A stretch of 64,000 bases of DNA from Bacteriovorax sp. (lineage in GTDB: Bacteria; Bdellovibrionota; Bacteriovoracia; Bacteriovoracales; Bacteriovoracaceae), in NCBI GenBank assembly GCA_014378525.1, contig JACMNL010000074.1, positions 22,059-86,058 of the forward strand, given 5' to 3'. Positions 26,094 to 35,371 of the stretch are shown here, in pieces. Within the stretch, counting starts at the first letter, position 1, and every line of letters starts with the position of its first letter. The notes under the pieces are model-generated. The model was not told where the DNA came from. It saw nothing but the letters and a program-made list of their open reading frames with translations, and did no database searches. A program made the position numbers and the translations under genes.

Positions 26094-27116
26094 ATGATTC
26101 CAATCATGGAAAGCGAACGCAAATCAATTTTTTTAGGCCATGATAAAGAACGTAAATGGATTTCGGTTATCTCACTTGTAATCGGTGTCATCCTGCTGGT
26201 CATGAAATTTTATGCTTATCACATAACAGGATCCCAATCTATTTTCTCTGATGCTCTTGAAAGCATCGTCAATATCATAGCAGGCATTGTAACTCTCATC
26301 GTGATTGTCATCGCAGCCAAGCCTGCAGATGAAGACCATCCTTACGGGCATGGGAAAGTTGAAAGCATGGCCGCGAGTTTCGAAGGTGGCGCGATTACAC
26401 TCGCAGGACTTTTGATTATTTTAAAAGCATGTGAAGTTTTTTATAAAGGTATCATAATCAAAGAACTCGACATCGGATTGCTGATTGTCGTACTTACCGG
26501 TGCTGCCAACGGAGTCATGGGCTATATCATCAGACAGCGCGGGATTCGTCTGCACTCGGAAGCTTTGCAGTCGAGTGGAATTCATTTGATGACTGATGCT
26601 TTAACCAGCATTGGTGTACTCGTAAGTTTATTGCTGGTAAAAATCACCGGCCTCATGATGATCGATCCGATTATTGCGATTGTTTTTGGATTCATGCTTT
26701 GTTTATCCGGCGTAAAAATTCTTGTGCGTTCGGGAAATGTTTTGCTCGATGGACACGATAAAGAAACTTTGCAGTTAATTGCAGATTTGTTTGAAAAAAA
26801 TTATGTACCTGGTGTTATTGATATTCACTTTACACGTGTAATTCGAAGCGGGAATTTTCATCACATAGACTGTCATATGGTTATTCCTGAATTCTGGTCA
26901 GTGGCCGAAGAACATTTATTCTGCGAAAAATTTGAAAATAATTTTGTAAAAAATTATCCAGTTGAGGCCGAACTTCGTATTCACTCAGACCCTTGCAGAA
27001 GGGTTTATTGCGAAAATTGTGAATTGAAGGACTGTCCGATCAGAGAACGTGCGTTTGTTAAAAGAATGCCGTTGAATAATTTAGACGAAGTGACTTCGCC
27101 GAAAGAGTCGCGGTAG
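26094..27116 (+). CDS. Cation diffusion facilitator (FieF-like metal exporter)
   Basis: A 340-residue CDF transporter that exports divalent metals such as zinc or iron in exchange for protons. The transmembrane domain (about 20-215) has the metal-site motifs SDALESIVNI and HLMTDALTS and the HPYGHGKVE loop. A cytosolic domain follows (about 220-300). The C-terminus has four cysteines spaced C-x4-C-x2-C-x4-C (in DPCRRVYCENCELKDCPIR), an extension found in some CDF proteins of delta-type bacteria and probably metal-binding. ATG 26094 and ATG 26106 are both possible starts; neither has a strong ribosome site. Confidence 0.9.
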   Translation: MIPIMESERKSIFLGHDKERKWISVISLVIGVILLVMKFYAYHITGSQSIFSDALESIVNIIAGIVTLIVIVIAAKPADEDHPYGHGKVESMAASFEGGAITLAGLLIILKACEVFYKGIIIKELDIGLLIVVLTGAANGVMGYIIRQRGIRLHSEALQSSGIHLMTDALTSIGVLVSLLLVKITGLMMIDPIIAIVFGFMLCLSGVKILVRSGNVLLDGHDKETLQLIADLFEKNYVPGVIDIHFTRVIRSGNFHHIDCHMVIPEFWSVAEEHLFCEKFENNFVKNYPVEAELRIHSDPCRRVYCENCELKDCPIRERAFVKRMPLNNLDEVTSPKESR

Positions 27117-27191
27117 AGAATTTCAGGCATAAGCGGTTGGTAGCTTGAACTCTATTACATAATTATTTGTTTGATATTTTCAGTGCGAAGT

Positions 27192-27218
27192 AAAAATGTA
27201 GCAGCGGCTACATTTTTT
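27192..27218. terminator. Bidirectional terminator
   Basis: Stem AAAATGTAG (27193-27201), loop CAGCGG, CTACATTTT (27208-27216), with A-runs before and T-runs after. It ends the CDF transcript on the plus strand and the small zinc-ribbon-like gene on the minus strand. Confidence 0.85.
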
Positions 27219-27222
27219 CAAG

Positions 27223-27432
27223 CTACTTCTTTACAGCTTTAAGATTAATCGCAGTCTCATACTGCTTTAAAATATCTGAATCAATCTCAGTCGTCTCAAT
27301 TGATTTAATCGACTTCATAGAGTTTTTCATTTCATCGCAAGAGTGGATTCCGCCATCACCGTTAATCGGACGGTTTCTTCCGCCTTCTTTCATCCAAGTA
27401 ATTTCTTTGCTACAAAATTTACAACGTGCCAT
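27223..27432 (-). CDS. Small zinc-ribbon-like protein, unknown
   Basis: A 69-residue protein starting MARCKFCSKEITWMKEGG and continuing to GGIHSC, giving a CxxC pair and a later HxC pair that could bind one zinc. The rest is a charged helix. No signal peptide is present. I cannot name a family. It is encoded opposite to serS and ends at the bidirectional terminator. Confidence 0.6.
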   Translation of the reverse strand: MARCKFCSKEITWMKEGGRNRPINGDGGIHSCDEMKNSMKSIKSIETTEIDSDILKQYETAINLKAVKK

Positions 27433-27513
27433 GAGTGGTTCCTTACATTTTTCCTATACAAAAAAGTCCATAATTGGCATTATAGGAGACGCATATTATA
27501 CCAAGGGATACCC

Positions 27514-28791
27514 ATGCTAGATATTAAATTCATCAGAGAAAATTCTGACATTGTTAAGAATGCCTGCAAGCTGAAGAACATTACGCTTGATATTGACCAA
27601 CTGCTCTCGATTGATAAAGAGCTTGTGTCGCTAAAAACTGAAGAACAAAATCTTTTAACGCAAAAAAACGGATTAACGGCGAAGATTCCTAAGGCCACTG
27701 CAGATGAACGCCCCGCGCTTATTGCTGAGAGTAAAGGAATGGATGAAAAAGTAAAAGCACTTAAGCCAAAAGCTGAAGCTCTTGAAGAACAGTTGAAAGG
27801 CCTTTTATATCTGGTACCACAAATTCCTTCTCCACTTTCTCCGGTAGGAAAAGATGATAGTGATAACGTTGAAATTAAAAAACACGGAGTGCTTCCGAAA
27901 TTTGATTTCACTCCGCTTGATCACGTACAAATTTTAGAGCAACAGAATTGGGCCGACTTTGAAAGAATTGCAAAAGTATCAGGTTCACGATCATACTCAC
28001 TAAGAAATGAAATGGTTTTAGTTGAAATGGCGATGCATAGAATGGCCATGGATAAATTAATTTCGAAAGGCTTCAATCTTGTTTCAGTTCCTGCGTTCGC
28101 TCGCGAAGAAGCTTTATTTGGAACAGGACACTTTCCACAAGGAAGAGACCAGGCCTATTTTATTCCGGAACATAATCTATATCTGGCCGGAACTGCAGAA
28201 GTACAAATCAACTCACTTCACGCCAATGAAATTTTAAAAGAATCTGAACTTCCGATTTTATACGCTGGATATTCTCCATGCTTTAGAAGTGAAGCAGGGT
28301 CATACGGCCGCGACGTACGTGGTTTAATCCGCGTTCACCAGTTCATGAAAGTCGAACAATTCGTCATTTGTAAAAATGATCCGGAAGAGTCAGCGAAGTG
28401 GCACCAGAAACTTCTTGAGACGTCAGAAGAAATCCTGATAGACCTGGAACTTCCATATAGAATTGTAGAATGTTGTACGGGAGATATGGGGACAGGAAAA
28501 TTTCGCATGTACGACGTGGAAGCATGGGTTCCTTCTGAATTAAAATACAGAGAGACTCACAGCTGTTCATCACTTTATGACTGGCAAGCTCGTCGTACTC
28601 AAACGAGATACCGTGACAGCGAAAATAAAGTTCAGTACGTTCATACTTTAAACAACACTGCGATTGCAACTCCACGAATCCTGGTTCCTTTTTTAGAATG
28701 TCACCAGCAAAAAGACGGGACAGTAAAAATCCCGGCGAAGCTGCAAAGATATATGGATGGAAAACCTTTTATCGGTAAAGCAGTAGACTAA
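27514..28791 (+). CDS. serS: Seryl-tRNA synthetase
   Basis: A 425-residue class II synthetase that charges tRNA-Ser. An N-terminal long antiparallel coiled coil (about 30-105) grips the tRNA variable arm. The catalytic core has motif 2 PCFRSEAGSYGRDVRGLIRVHQF (split FRSEAG and RVHQF) and motif 3 with NNTAIATPRILVPFLE. Start ATG 27514 is preceded by AAGGGA and begins MLDIKFIREN, matching the family; the reading frame extends further upstream without support. It stands alone between two minus-strand genes. Confidence 0.97.
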   Translation: MLDIKFIRENSDIVKNACKLKNITLDIDQLLSIDKELVSLKTEEQNLLTQKNGLTAKIPKATADERPALIAESKGMDEKVKALKPKAEALEEQLKGLLYLVPQIPSPLSPVGKDDSDNVEIKKHGVLPKFDFTPLDHVQILEQQNWADFERIAKVSGSRSYSLRNEMVLVEMAMHRMAMDKLISKGFNLVSVPAFAREEALFGTGHFPQGRDQAYFIPEHNLYLAGTAEVQINSLHANEILKESELPILYAGYSPCFRSEAGSYGRDVRGLIRVHQFMKVEQFVICKNDPEESAKWHQKLLETSEEILIDLELPYRIVECCTGDMGTGKFRMYDVEAWVPSELKYRETHSCSSLYDWQARRTQTRYRDSENKVQYVHTLNNTAIATPRILVPFLECHQQKDGTVKIPAKLQRYMDGKPFIGKAVD

Positions 28792-29519
28792 AAATATTTT
28801 ATTAGTGCAAGGCCTTTGATATTTCCATCATAAAGTGGAACGATTGTAAGGCCTGCATCTTTCTCACCACTCGCATCTCTTTTCAATTTATCAATTTTAG
28901 AAATTCCGATTCCATAGGCAAGACCTATAGTTGCTCCGGCAAGTACATCATGCAGGTAATGATAATTATCGTTGATACGGCTTGCTCCTACGAAAGATGC
29001 CATGGCGAGTGCGGGGACTCCCCATTGCCAGCCATGTTCTTCGTATACAAATCCAGCGAATGCAAAAGCAGTCGTAGCATGGCCGGAAGGAAATGAATTT
29101 CGTGCATTACTGTTTGGTCTTGGTTCTCTCACAGTATATTTTATTGCAGTTGTAACAGCAGAAGCATAGGCCGTTGCTTTTATCATTCCTATCGCACGTG
29201 AATAACCTAATTTATTTCCGGTGTATCCATCGAGACTCATGCCGATTGAGTAAAGTGCATTGGGAATCATCTGGCCTGCGAGGTCACCGAATTTTGAGAA
29301 ACTTCCGAGCGGCTTATCATTGACGAATTCCGACTGCGTAGGATCGACAATAGAATCTTCAAAAATCAGAACACCAAGAGTCAGTGCACCACCAACATAT
29401 AAAACATTTCTTGCAGTGGTCGTGAATGGCGAAAGACTTTCATCTTTCAAATCAGACATATCCCATGCATGTGCACTGAATGAAAAAAGAGCGACTAAAA
29501 CCAGCGTGTATTTATTCAT
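28788..29519 (-). CDS. PAP2-family phosphatase
   Basis: A 243-residue protein with a signal peptide (about 1-18, ending AHA) and several hydrophobic helices. All three PAP2 motifs are present: KYTVREPRP, SFPSGHATTAF and SRINDNYHYLHDVLAG. It is probably a membrane lipid phosphatase. The C-terminus (LTIVPLYDGNIKGLALIKYF) has beta-strand character. The stop codon overlaps the serS end by four bases on the opposite strand. It is the third PAP2-type protein of the window and is closer in length to the typical single-domain enzymes than the one at 11.9 kb. Confidence 0.87.
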   Translation of the reverse strand: MNKYTLVLVALFSFSAHAWDMSDLKDESLSPFTTTARNVLYVGGALTLGVLIFEDSIVDPTQSEFVNDKPLGSFSKFGDLAGQMIPNALYSIGMSLDGYTGNKLGYSRAIGMIKATAYASAVTTAIKYTVREPRPNSNARNSFPSGHATTAFAFAGFVYEEHGWQWGVPALAMASFVGASRINDNYHYLHDVLAGATIGLAYGIGISKIDKLKRDASGEKDAGLTIVPLYDGNIKGLALIKYF

Positions 29520-29778
29520 TATTATCCTTCATTACATAAAGAATAATGTTATCAGTAACCAGGTTTTTAACAACGAAAGACTAGTATGATTCTGCTCAAG
29601 ATAGCTAAATGGATTAATTGTAATGTCGTAAAGCCTCCCAATGAACCCGACTTCTTTTAGTCGTGTATTACTCAATTTTATTGTCCATGTTATTAAAACT
29701 TGGGAAGAGAACAATAATTGAACAATGTAAACATATTTGCTCGTTAACACTTTGCCCTACTGTGACGATAGGATTCAT

Positions 29779-30414
29779 ATGAGTATTAGAATCCTGATTG
29801 TCGACGACGATCAAATCAATTCACGAATCCTTTCCCAGCGCCTGAAGAAACGCGGTTTCGCAGTAACTTGTGTTGAGTCCGGTAAAGAGTGTCTGGAAAC
29901 TCTATTAAACGATACTCCTGATCTGATCATGCTCGACATTGTTATGCCAGAGATGACAGGGATGCAGGTTCTTCAATATGTAAGAACAGTTTATTCATCA
30001 ATTGATATACCTATTATTATGGCCACGTCGAAAGACGATGTAACGGACATTGTCGATTCACTAAAACTTGGTGCCAACGATTATTTACAAAAGCCTGTTA
30101 ACATCGATATCGCAGAAGCGCGTATCAATGCACAGATCAATGCCGTAAGAAATTATCGTGATGCCATGGAAAAAAAAGAAGTGGAATCGATCAACAATCT
30201 GATAGCAACATACAATCATGAAATTAATAATCCACTGACGATTGCATTTGGACTCGTAAGAAAAGCGAAAAAAGAAGAAAGCCTTGAGTATTTCGACCGC
30301 ATTCAGGATGCACTTAAACGCGTTTCAAATATCGTTAAAGAGATTGAGAGGATCACTGCTCATACTGAAGAGCAGGTCGATCATGATAAAACCAGAAAAA
30401 TTAGAATTGGGTAG
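29779..30414 (+). CDS. Orphan response regulator with C-terminal DHp (histidine kinase-like) domain
   Basis: A 211-residue protein: receiver domain (1-122) with D9/D10, phospho-acceptor D53, T83 or S84 region and K105 (LQKPVN), followed by a DHp-like helical pair (about 130-195) containing the H-box YNHEINNPLT (H147). There is no ATPase domain after it. The H-box suggests either a phosphotransfer domain or a kinase remnant. ATG 29779 has a nearby AGGA. No kinase gene is adjacent. The last 14 bases overlap the convergent sugar-epimerase-like gene. A possible role is relaying phosphate from another kinase. Confidence 0.8.
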   Translation: MSIRILIVDDDQINSRILSQRLKKRGFAVTCVESGKECLETLLNDTPDLIMLDIVMPEMTGMQVLQYVRTVYSSIDIPIIMATSKDDVTDIVDSLKLGANDYLQKPVNIDIAEARINAQINAVRNYRDAMEKKEVESINNLIATYNHEINNPLTIAFGLVRKAKKEESLEYFDRIQDALKRVSNIVKEIERITAHTEEQVDHDKTRKIRIG

Positions 30415-31171
30415 GATCAAGATATTTGATTTGAAGAATTAACTTTGATTTCTCATTGGAGATATTAGTTTGCTTTAAACTATTATCATTTTCATCATAT
30501 TCAGGCGGAGTAAGTCCAAGCTTTGCGGCCATCAATGTGTAATAATCTTTTTTAGGCACTCTCAGGTCGCTTACCAGATTGAAGGTCTCATTCCATATAT
30601 TCTTATTAAGAATCGCTGTAATGGCATTTATGCAATTCTGCTGATGTACTAAATGCAGCAGTTCAAATCCTGTCTTAAGATTTTTTTTACCTTGCAAAAA
30701 AAAGACGGGATGACGTTTCTCTCCATAAAGTCCACCAGGTCTTATAATCGTTAAATGAGAAAACCGCGAACGCAAATAATCTTCAGTCTGGATTAACACT
30801 GGAGAAGAAGTGTGAGTTAAATTTGTTACTGTGTTTTCATCAACAATCCCCATATCTTTAGCGTAAACAGATGTAGAGCTGGTAAAGATGATTTTTTTAT
30901 CTTCAGGAATCTTGTCAAAAAAGTTTTTAACAATGGCGAAATCCAGTGGAGGAATTGTATAAATAAGAATATCTGATTTATGGATATCCTCAGGCAAACT
31001 TCCAGTATGGGCCAGGTCATACTGCAGGTAGGGAATCGCCAGACTTTTAAACTCAGCACTTTTGTCATGCACAGTCGTGGCAAGAACCTTAAATCCGCTT
31101 TTTATCAAATGCTGCGCCAGTGGTTTTCCTAACCATCCGCACCCAATCAGGCATAATTTTTCGTTCTTCAT
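30401..31171 (-). CDS. NAD(P)-dependent epimerase/reductase-like protein (YeeZ type)
   Basis: A 256-residue Rossmann-fold protein of the extended SDR superfamily. It begins with the nucleotide-binding CLIGCGWLGKPLAQ and has later strand IIFTSSTSVYA and IRPGGLYGEKRHP, like E. coli YeeZ. The YxxxK catalytic pair is not obvious, so activity is uncertain. Start at 31171 (MKNEKL) is chosen because GGGAG lies about eight bases before it; an upstream ATG at 31192 lacks a site. It is divergent from the secreted CcmI-like protein gene by 61 bases. Confidence 0.78.
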   Translation of the reverse strand: MKNEKLCLIGCGWLGKPLAQHLIKSGFKVLATTVHDKSAEFKSLAIPYLQYDLAHTGSLPEDIHKSDILIYTIPPLDFAIVKNFFDKIPEDKKIIFTSSTSVYAKDMGIVDENTVTNLTHTSSPVLIQTEDYLRSRFSHLTIIRPGGLYGEKRHPVFFLQGKKNLKTGFELLHLVHQQNCINAITAILNKNIWNETFNLVSDLRVPKKDYYTLMAAKLGLTPPEYDENDNSLKQTNISNEKSKLILQIKYLDPTQF

Positions 31172-31232
31172 TTGATTAGCTCCCGGCTTCATACTATCAT
31201 TGAGAAAATTTAAATCCTACAGGAGTTTTATA

Positions 31233-31661
31233 ATGAAAAATATTTTTTTAGCAGTTGTCGTTTCAGTGCTGGCAACTAATGCAGGGGCCTTCACTGATCC
31301 AAAAGTTGGTGGAATGGTTACTCTTAAAAAAGGTCTGGAAAAAAAGCTGGTAAAAGGCGGCGCACTTTTTATCTACGCAAAACAAGCAGGACCTGATACA
31401 GGGCCTAACGACAGGACACCACCTGTTGCCGTTATTAAAATTGAGAACCCTACTTTTCCCCAGGCCTTCGTCATCACACAAAAAAACGTGATGATTCCTG
31501 GAGCTGACTTTAAGGGACCGGTTCATGTGATCGCCAGATATTCTCCGATAGGGGATGCTATGGCAAAACCCGGTTCAATCCAGGGATTTGATCCGAAATA
31601 TCCTTCAACTGATTTAGGAAATAAAAATCTTAATATTGAATTGAACACAGAAATTAAGTAA
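31233..31661 (+). CDS. Secreted stand-alone CcmI/CycH C-terminal domain protein
   Basis: A 142-residue protein with a signal peptide (about 1-19, ending AGA). The mature part matches the C-terminal domain of cytochrome c biogenesis factor CcmI/CycH: GALFIYAKQAG, then PPVAVIKIENPTFPQAFVIT, VMIPGADFKGPVHVIARYS and GSIQGF. In CcmI this domain binds apocytochrome c in the periplasm. Here the transmembrane and TPR parts are missing, and no other ccm genes are near. CAGGAG precedes the ATG. The next gene starts at its stop codon. Confidence 0.8.
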   Translation: MKNIFLAVVVSVLATNAGAFTDPKVGGMVTLKKGLEKKLVKGGALFIYAKQAGPDTGPNDRTPPVAVIKIENPTFPQAFVITQKNVMIPGADFKGPVHVIARYSPIGDAMAKPGSIQGFDPKYPSTDLGNKNLNIELNTEIK

Positions 31662-32308
31662 TGAGTGCGGTTCCTGATTATTCATTATTTCCAAATAAGG
31701 AAGAATGGGGAACCGGTGATGAGGCGATGGATAACCGTTTATCCGTCGCCATGAAAAAAGTAAAAGATGATTTAACTTTATCAAACATCAGCGAATTTTA
31801 TTTTTACGGACTCTCTCTCAAGCCACGCGCCTATAATCCTGCCTTTCACACAACAATTGAACTCGTCACCAAAGCTTTTCTTTTTTGTCTCGATCCTGAT
31901 GGTTACAATGATCAGTTAATGCAAAAAATGAAAGGGGATTACGACAACAAAAAGAAAGTGGTTTTTGAAATGCCAGAGGCCCTGGCCATTCAAAATGAAC
32001 TCAAAGCTAAAAAAGTTTTCCGCTACAAAGGACAGATTGATTTTTATCTTCACCGCCAGGATAAAGACGAGCGAAATCCTTTTGTACGGCCTCTGCTCAA
32101 GCGTGCCCCCATAGAATTGCACGCAAAGATAACTTTCAAAGAGTTTAAAACTTACTTAAACGGGGATAATGACAACTCTGCTTACAATGACCCTTTCTTT
32201 CATGCCCTGCGCATGCAGAACCAGATTCTTTTAATCGAAAACCTCGGTGAATTTTGGTATCATCAAGGTCAGATTTTTTCTTTTCCATTATTCGATAGTA
32301 AACTTTAG
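31661..32308 (+). CDS. Unknown cytosolic protein coupled to TldD operon
   Basis: A 215-residue protein with no signal peptide or membrane segment. It is rich in aromatic and charged residues (SEFYFYGLSLKPRAYNPAF, FRYKGQIDFYLHRQDKDERN). I recognise no family. The start codon overlaps the CcmI-like stop by one base, and the TldD gene begins nine bases after its stop, so it is probably part of the same transcript. Confidence 0.65.
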   Translation: MSAVPDYSLFPNKEEWGTGDEAMDNRLSVAMKKVKDDLTLSNISEFYFYGLSLKPRAYNPAFHTTIELVTKAFLFCLDPDGYNDQLMQKMKGDYDNKKKVVFEMPEALAIQNELKAKKVFRYKGQIDFYLHRQDKDERNPFVRPLLKRAPIELHAKITFKEFKTYLNGDNDNSAYNDPFFHALRMQNQILLIENLGEFWYHQGQIFSFPLFDSKL

Positions 32309-32317
32309 GAGTTCCCG

Positions 32318-33682
32318 ATGGATATCAGAAACATTTTAGACAGACTTGATCTAAAAAAATTCCCATGTCTTTTTGTAGATGTGAGAATTGAGCGCACTCA
32401 ATCTTCCGGCATTGGTTTTCAAAACGGAGAACTAATCGGCGCAACAGAGAGGCCGGTGCTTGGTGCTTTCATCCGCATTCATCACCATGGGGCATGGTAC
32501 TACTGTTCAACAACAGCAGTGACAAACCTGAATGCTGAAATTGAAAAACTTATCGATCAGGCCGACAACAGTAAAAAATCTTCAAACACATATGATGTTC
32601 CAGGAAACAACGGCACTCATCATTTAATTAATAAAGCAGCACAGGCCTTCTCTAATATTTCTCTTGAAACAAAAGTTAAGATGTGTGAAACCTACTTACC
32701 GTTGATTCAAAAAATAGCGAACCTTCAGGACTCAACTGTTCGTTACACTGATTTGTATAAAGAAAAATTTTATAAGTCTTCAGTAGGGACAGAGTTTTCT
32801 TATGACTTTAACCAGGCGGGATTTGCTTTCAGCGCGACTTTAAAAAAAGACAGCGATTTATTTGCAGACAGTTTTAGAAAATATGCAACGGACTTTAAAG
32901 AGTTTTCAGGAATGGAAAAAGACATTCTTGCTTATTACACTGAAGCTCAAAGATTCCTTGGCGCAGAAACAGTTGTACCGGGAAAATATAAAGTTGTTTT
33001 ATCACCTGAGATCACGGGAGTTTTCACTCACGAATCTTTCGGCCATAAGTCTGAAGCAGATTTCATGATGGGTGACCCGGAAGCGACAAAAGAATGGAAG
33101 CTGGGTAGCATGATCGGATCAAGTTGCCTTTCAATCGTTGATACTGGAGTTCATGAAAATACGTCTGGCTATTGCCCGATTGATGACGAAGGAACTCTTG
33201 CTCAAAGAAATTATCTGATTAAAGACGGTGTTCTTTCGGGAAGACTGCACTCTACTCATACAGCAAACGTTCTGGAAGAAAAACCTACCGGAAACGCGAG
33301 AGCGATGAACTTTGAGTTTGAACCAATCGTACGTATGACTTCAACTTATATTGAGGGTGGAAAAACTCCATTCAAGGAATTATTAAAACAGGCAGAAGGT
33401 GGAGTGTATTTCTATAACTTCAAACATGGAACAGGCGGAAGTACTTTCACGATTGCACCGACAAGGGCCTACAGAATTAAAAACGGTGAACTTGCTGAGC
33501 CGGTAAAAGTTGCGGTTCTTTCAGGATCTGTTTTTGAAACATTAAAATTAATTGAAGCATGCGGTGATGATTTTGAACTTCATAATTCTGCTTTTGGTGG
33601 ATGTGGAAAAATGGAGCAGTCTCCACTTCCAGTAGCAGACGGTGGCCCTTCGATTTTAATTAATGGAATGCAAATTTCTTAA
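32318..33682 (+). CDS. tldD: TldD-family metalloprotease
   Basis: A 454-residue protein of the TldD/PmbA family. The zinc motif HESFGH (about residues 232-237) with GVFTHESFGHKSEAD is that of TldD, the catalytic subunit of the TldD/TldE protease that processes unfolded peptides and the microcin B17 leader. Downstream elements FNFEFEPIVRMTSTYIEGG and GGSTFTIAPTRAY also fit. The partner is encoded next, 14 bases later. Length is close to the usual 480 residues. Confidence 0.9.
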   Translation: MDIRNILDRLDLKKFPCLFVDVRIERTQSSGIGFQNGELIGATERPVLGAFIRIHHHGAWYYCSTTAVTNLNAEIEKLIDQADNSKKSSNTYDVPGNNGTHHLINKAAQAFSNISLETKVKMCETYLPLIQKIANLQDSTVRYTDLYKEKFYKSSVGTEFSYDFNQAGFAFSATLKKDSDLFADSFRKYATDFKEFSGMEKDILAYYTEAQRFLGAETVVPGKYKVVLSPEITGVFTHESFGHKSEADFMMGDPEATKEWKLGSMIGSSCLSIVDTGVHENTSGYCPIDDEGTLAQRNYLIKDGVLSGRLHSTHTANVLEEKPTGNARAMNFEFEPIVRMTSTYIEGGKTPFKELLKQAEGGVYFYNFKHGTGGSTFTIAPTRAYRIKNGELAEPVKVAVLSGSVFETLKLIEACGDDFELHNSAFGGCGKMEQSPLPVADGGPSILINGMQIS

Positions 33683-33696
33683 AAAAGGATTAAAAA

Positions 33697-34932
33697 ATGA
33701 AATACGATATTATTACGGATACAGAAGAGTCATTATCAGTTGAAGTCGTCGGTGGAGTGGTAAACTCTTCAAGAAATAAAAATGTGACAAAAAAAGGCAT
33801 CCGTCTTTTTGAAGGCAATAAAATTTATACTACTTCATTCGTAGGTGATATTGCTGACAGCGAACTTGTAAAAAAGGCCCAGGCCACTAAGACTGTAGGA
33901 ATTCCTTACGAATACAATTTACCTGTTTACAAGAATATGAGCATGGTTGATAAGGAAAGTTTTGAAAAACCATTAAACAGCATTATTGAAGCGATTGAGA
34001 AAACTCAGGAACGTCTTCAGGGTTTCTCCAATGAATTTGTTTTCAACGGAAAATTCAACAGAGCAATTTATTCAGTAACAATACAAAATGACAGTGGCGA
34101 GCTTCTTGAAAAAAAATATGCAACGAATGAATGGTATTACCTTTTTAAAAAAGTAGGATCACCAAATCTTATGGACGGATACATTCAGGGAACCGGCAGA
34201 ACTCTGGACATCGATGATGTTATGGATAAAAATATTCCTTACCTAGCTGCTTACAATAACGAAATTAAATTTCAAAATGGATCTTACCCGGTTTTATTTG
34301 TTGAAGGCGGACAACTAACATCAAAACTTTCAGAATCATTCCGCGCAGACAAATACTGTGAAGGTTCTGCTTTATTCAGCGGAAAAATAAACCAGCAATT
34401 GTTCAGCAAAGATTTTTCTGTTTACGACATTAACTATTCACCCGAACACGGAATATACCGCAAGTTCGATGCTGAAGGAACAATCAGAAAAATTACCAAA
34501 CTTCCACTCATTGAAAATGGCGTAATGAAAAATATCATCGCAGATCTTCGATATGCTAAAAAGTATGGAGTAGAAGCGACTGGAAACGGTCACCGTACTT
34601 TTGATTCAGGAATTGCACTTGGTTTTAACTCATTCACGATCAGAGCAGGTAAAAGAACAACGCAGGAAATTTTAAAATCTCTCGATAACTGTATTGTCGT
34701 ATTCATGGGTGACGGTGGAGATTTTACTGATAAAGGTGAATTTTCAACTCCATTACAACTATCTTACCTGGTTCAGAAGGGAGAAATCACAGGACGTCTT
34801 CCGCAGCTAACGGTGAAGACTTCGATCAATGAAATGTTTAATACCCGTCTGATTGAAATTGCCAGTGATGGATTCCAGAAAGATCAGTTGAACCCGTCTA
34901 TCTTTACTGAGATGGAAATTTTCGTAAACTAA
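33697..34932 (+). CDS. pmbA: PmbA/TldE-family protease partner
   Basis: A 411-residue protein of the PmbA (TldE) family, which forms a heterodimer with TldD and lacks the zinc histidines. Segments such as GIRLFEGNKIYTTSFVGD and LPLIENGVMKNIIADLRYAKKYG fit the family. No HExxxH motif is seen, as expected. The start has an AAAGGA site. The next gene begins at its stop codon (one-base overlap), so translation is coupled. Together with TldD it probably forms a cytosolic peptide protease. Confidence 0.85.
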   Translation: MKYDIITDTEESLSVEVVGGVVNSSRNKNVTKKGIRLFEGNKIYTTSFVGDIADSELVKKAQATKTVGIPYEYNLPVYKNMSMVDKESFEKPLNSIIEAIEKTQERLQGFSNEFVFNGKFNRAIYSVTIQNDSGELLEKKYATNEWYYLFKKVGSPNLMDGYIQGTGRTLDIDDVMDKNIPYLAAYNNEIKFQNGSYPVLFVEGGQLTSKLSESFRADKYCEGSALFSGKINQQLFSKDFSVYDINYSPEHGIYRKFDAEGTIRKITKLPLIENGVMKNIIADLRYAKKYGVEATGNGHRTFDSGIALGFNSFTIRAGKRTTQEILKSLDNCIVVFMGDGGDFTDKGEFSTPLQLSYLVQKGEITGRLPQLTVKTSINEMFNTRLIEIASDGFQKDQLNPSIFTEMEIFVN

Positions 34933-35363
34933 TGGATTTTATTTTTTTACCACCGGGCCTTTCCGGCGATCAAATTCAAGAGTACAGAAAAAAATGCGAC
35001 TGTATTATGATCGATTTCAAAAAATTACAAACGACCGACTCGTATATCATTGATGACGAGTCGTTTTTCAAACTCCAACCGCTGCGTTTGGTAGTCATCA
35101 GGCTCAAAGATTTTAATTATCAATGGGGAATTCTAAAGGATCGTTTTAGAAGGAACACAATGATTGTGGCCTCTGATATTGATGTGCGCTCTTACCCTGA
35201 AATAAGTCAGTATCTGGAGTCTCAAGGCGTGGCCTTATTGATGTGTAGAAGTGAAGGAAATGGATTGAGTCTGGAAAGTCTGACCAAAAGTTTATCGAGC
35301 CTAAAATTTAAATCAATCCTGGTGGAAGACAGGATTGATTTAATAAAAGAATTCTCCATGTAG
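34932..35363 (+). CDS. Unknown small protein coupled to pmbA
   Basis: A 143-residue cytosolic protein with alternating strands and helices (MDFIFLPPGLSGDQIQEY, LRLVVIRLKDFNYQWGIL, MIVASDIDVRSYPEISQYL), which suggests a small alpha/beta fold such as an RNase H or receiver-like domain. No family is recognised. One-base overlap with pmbA implies shared translation and possibly a role with the protease pair. Confidence 0.6.
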   Translation: MDFIFLPPGLSGDQIQEYRKKCDCIMIDFKKLQTTDSYIIDDESFFKLQPLRLVVIRLKDFNYQWGILKDRFRRNTMIVASDIDVRSYPEISQYLESQGVALLMCRSEGNGLSLESLTKSLSSLKFKSILVEDRIDLIKEFSM

Positions 35364-35371
35364 AATTATTT

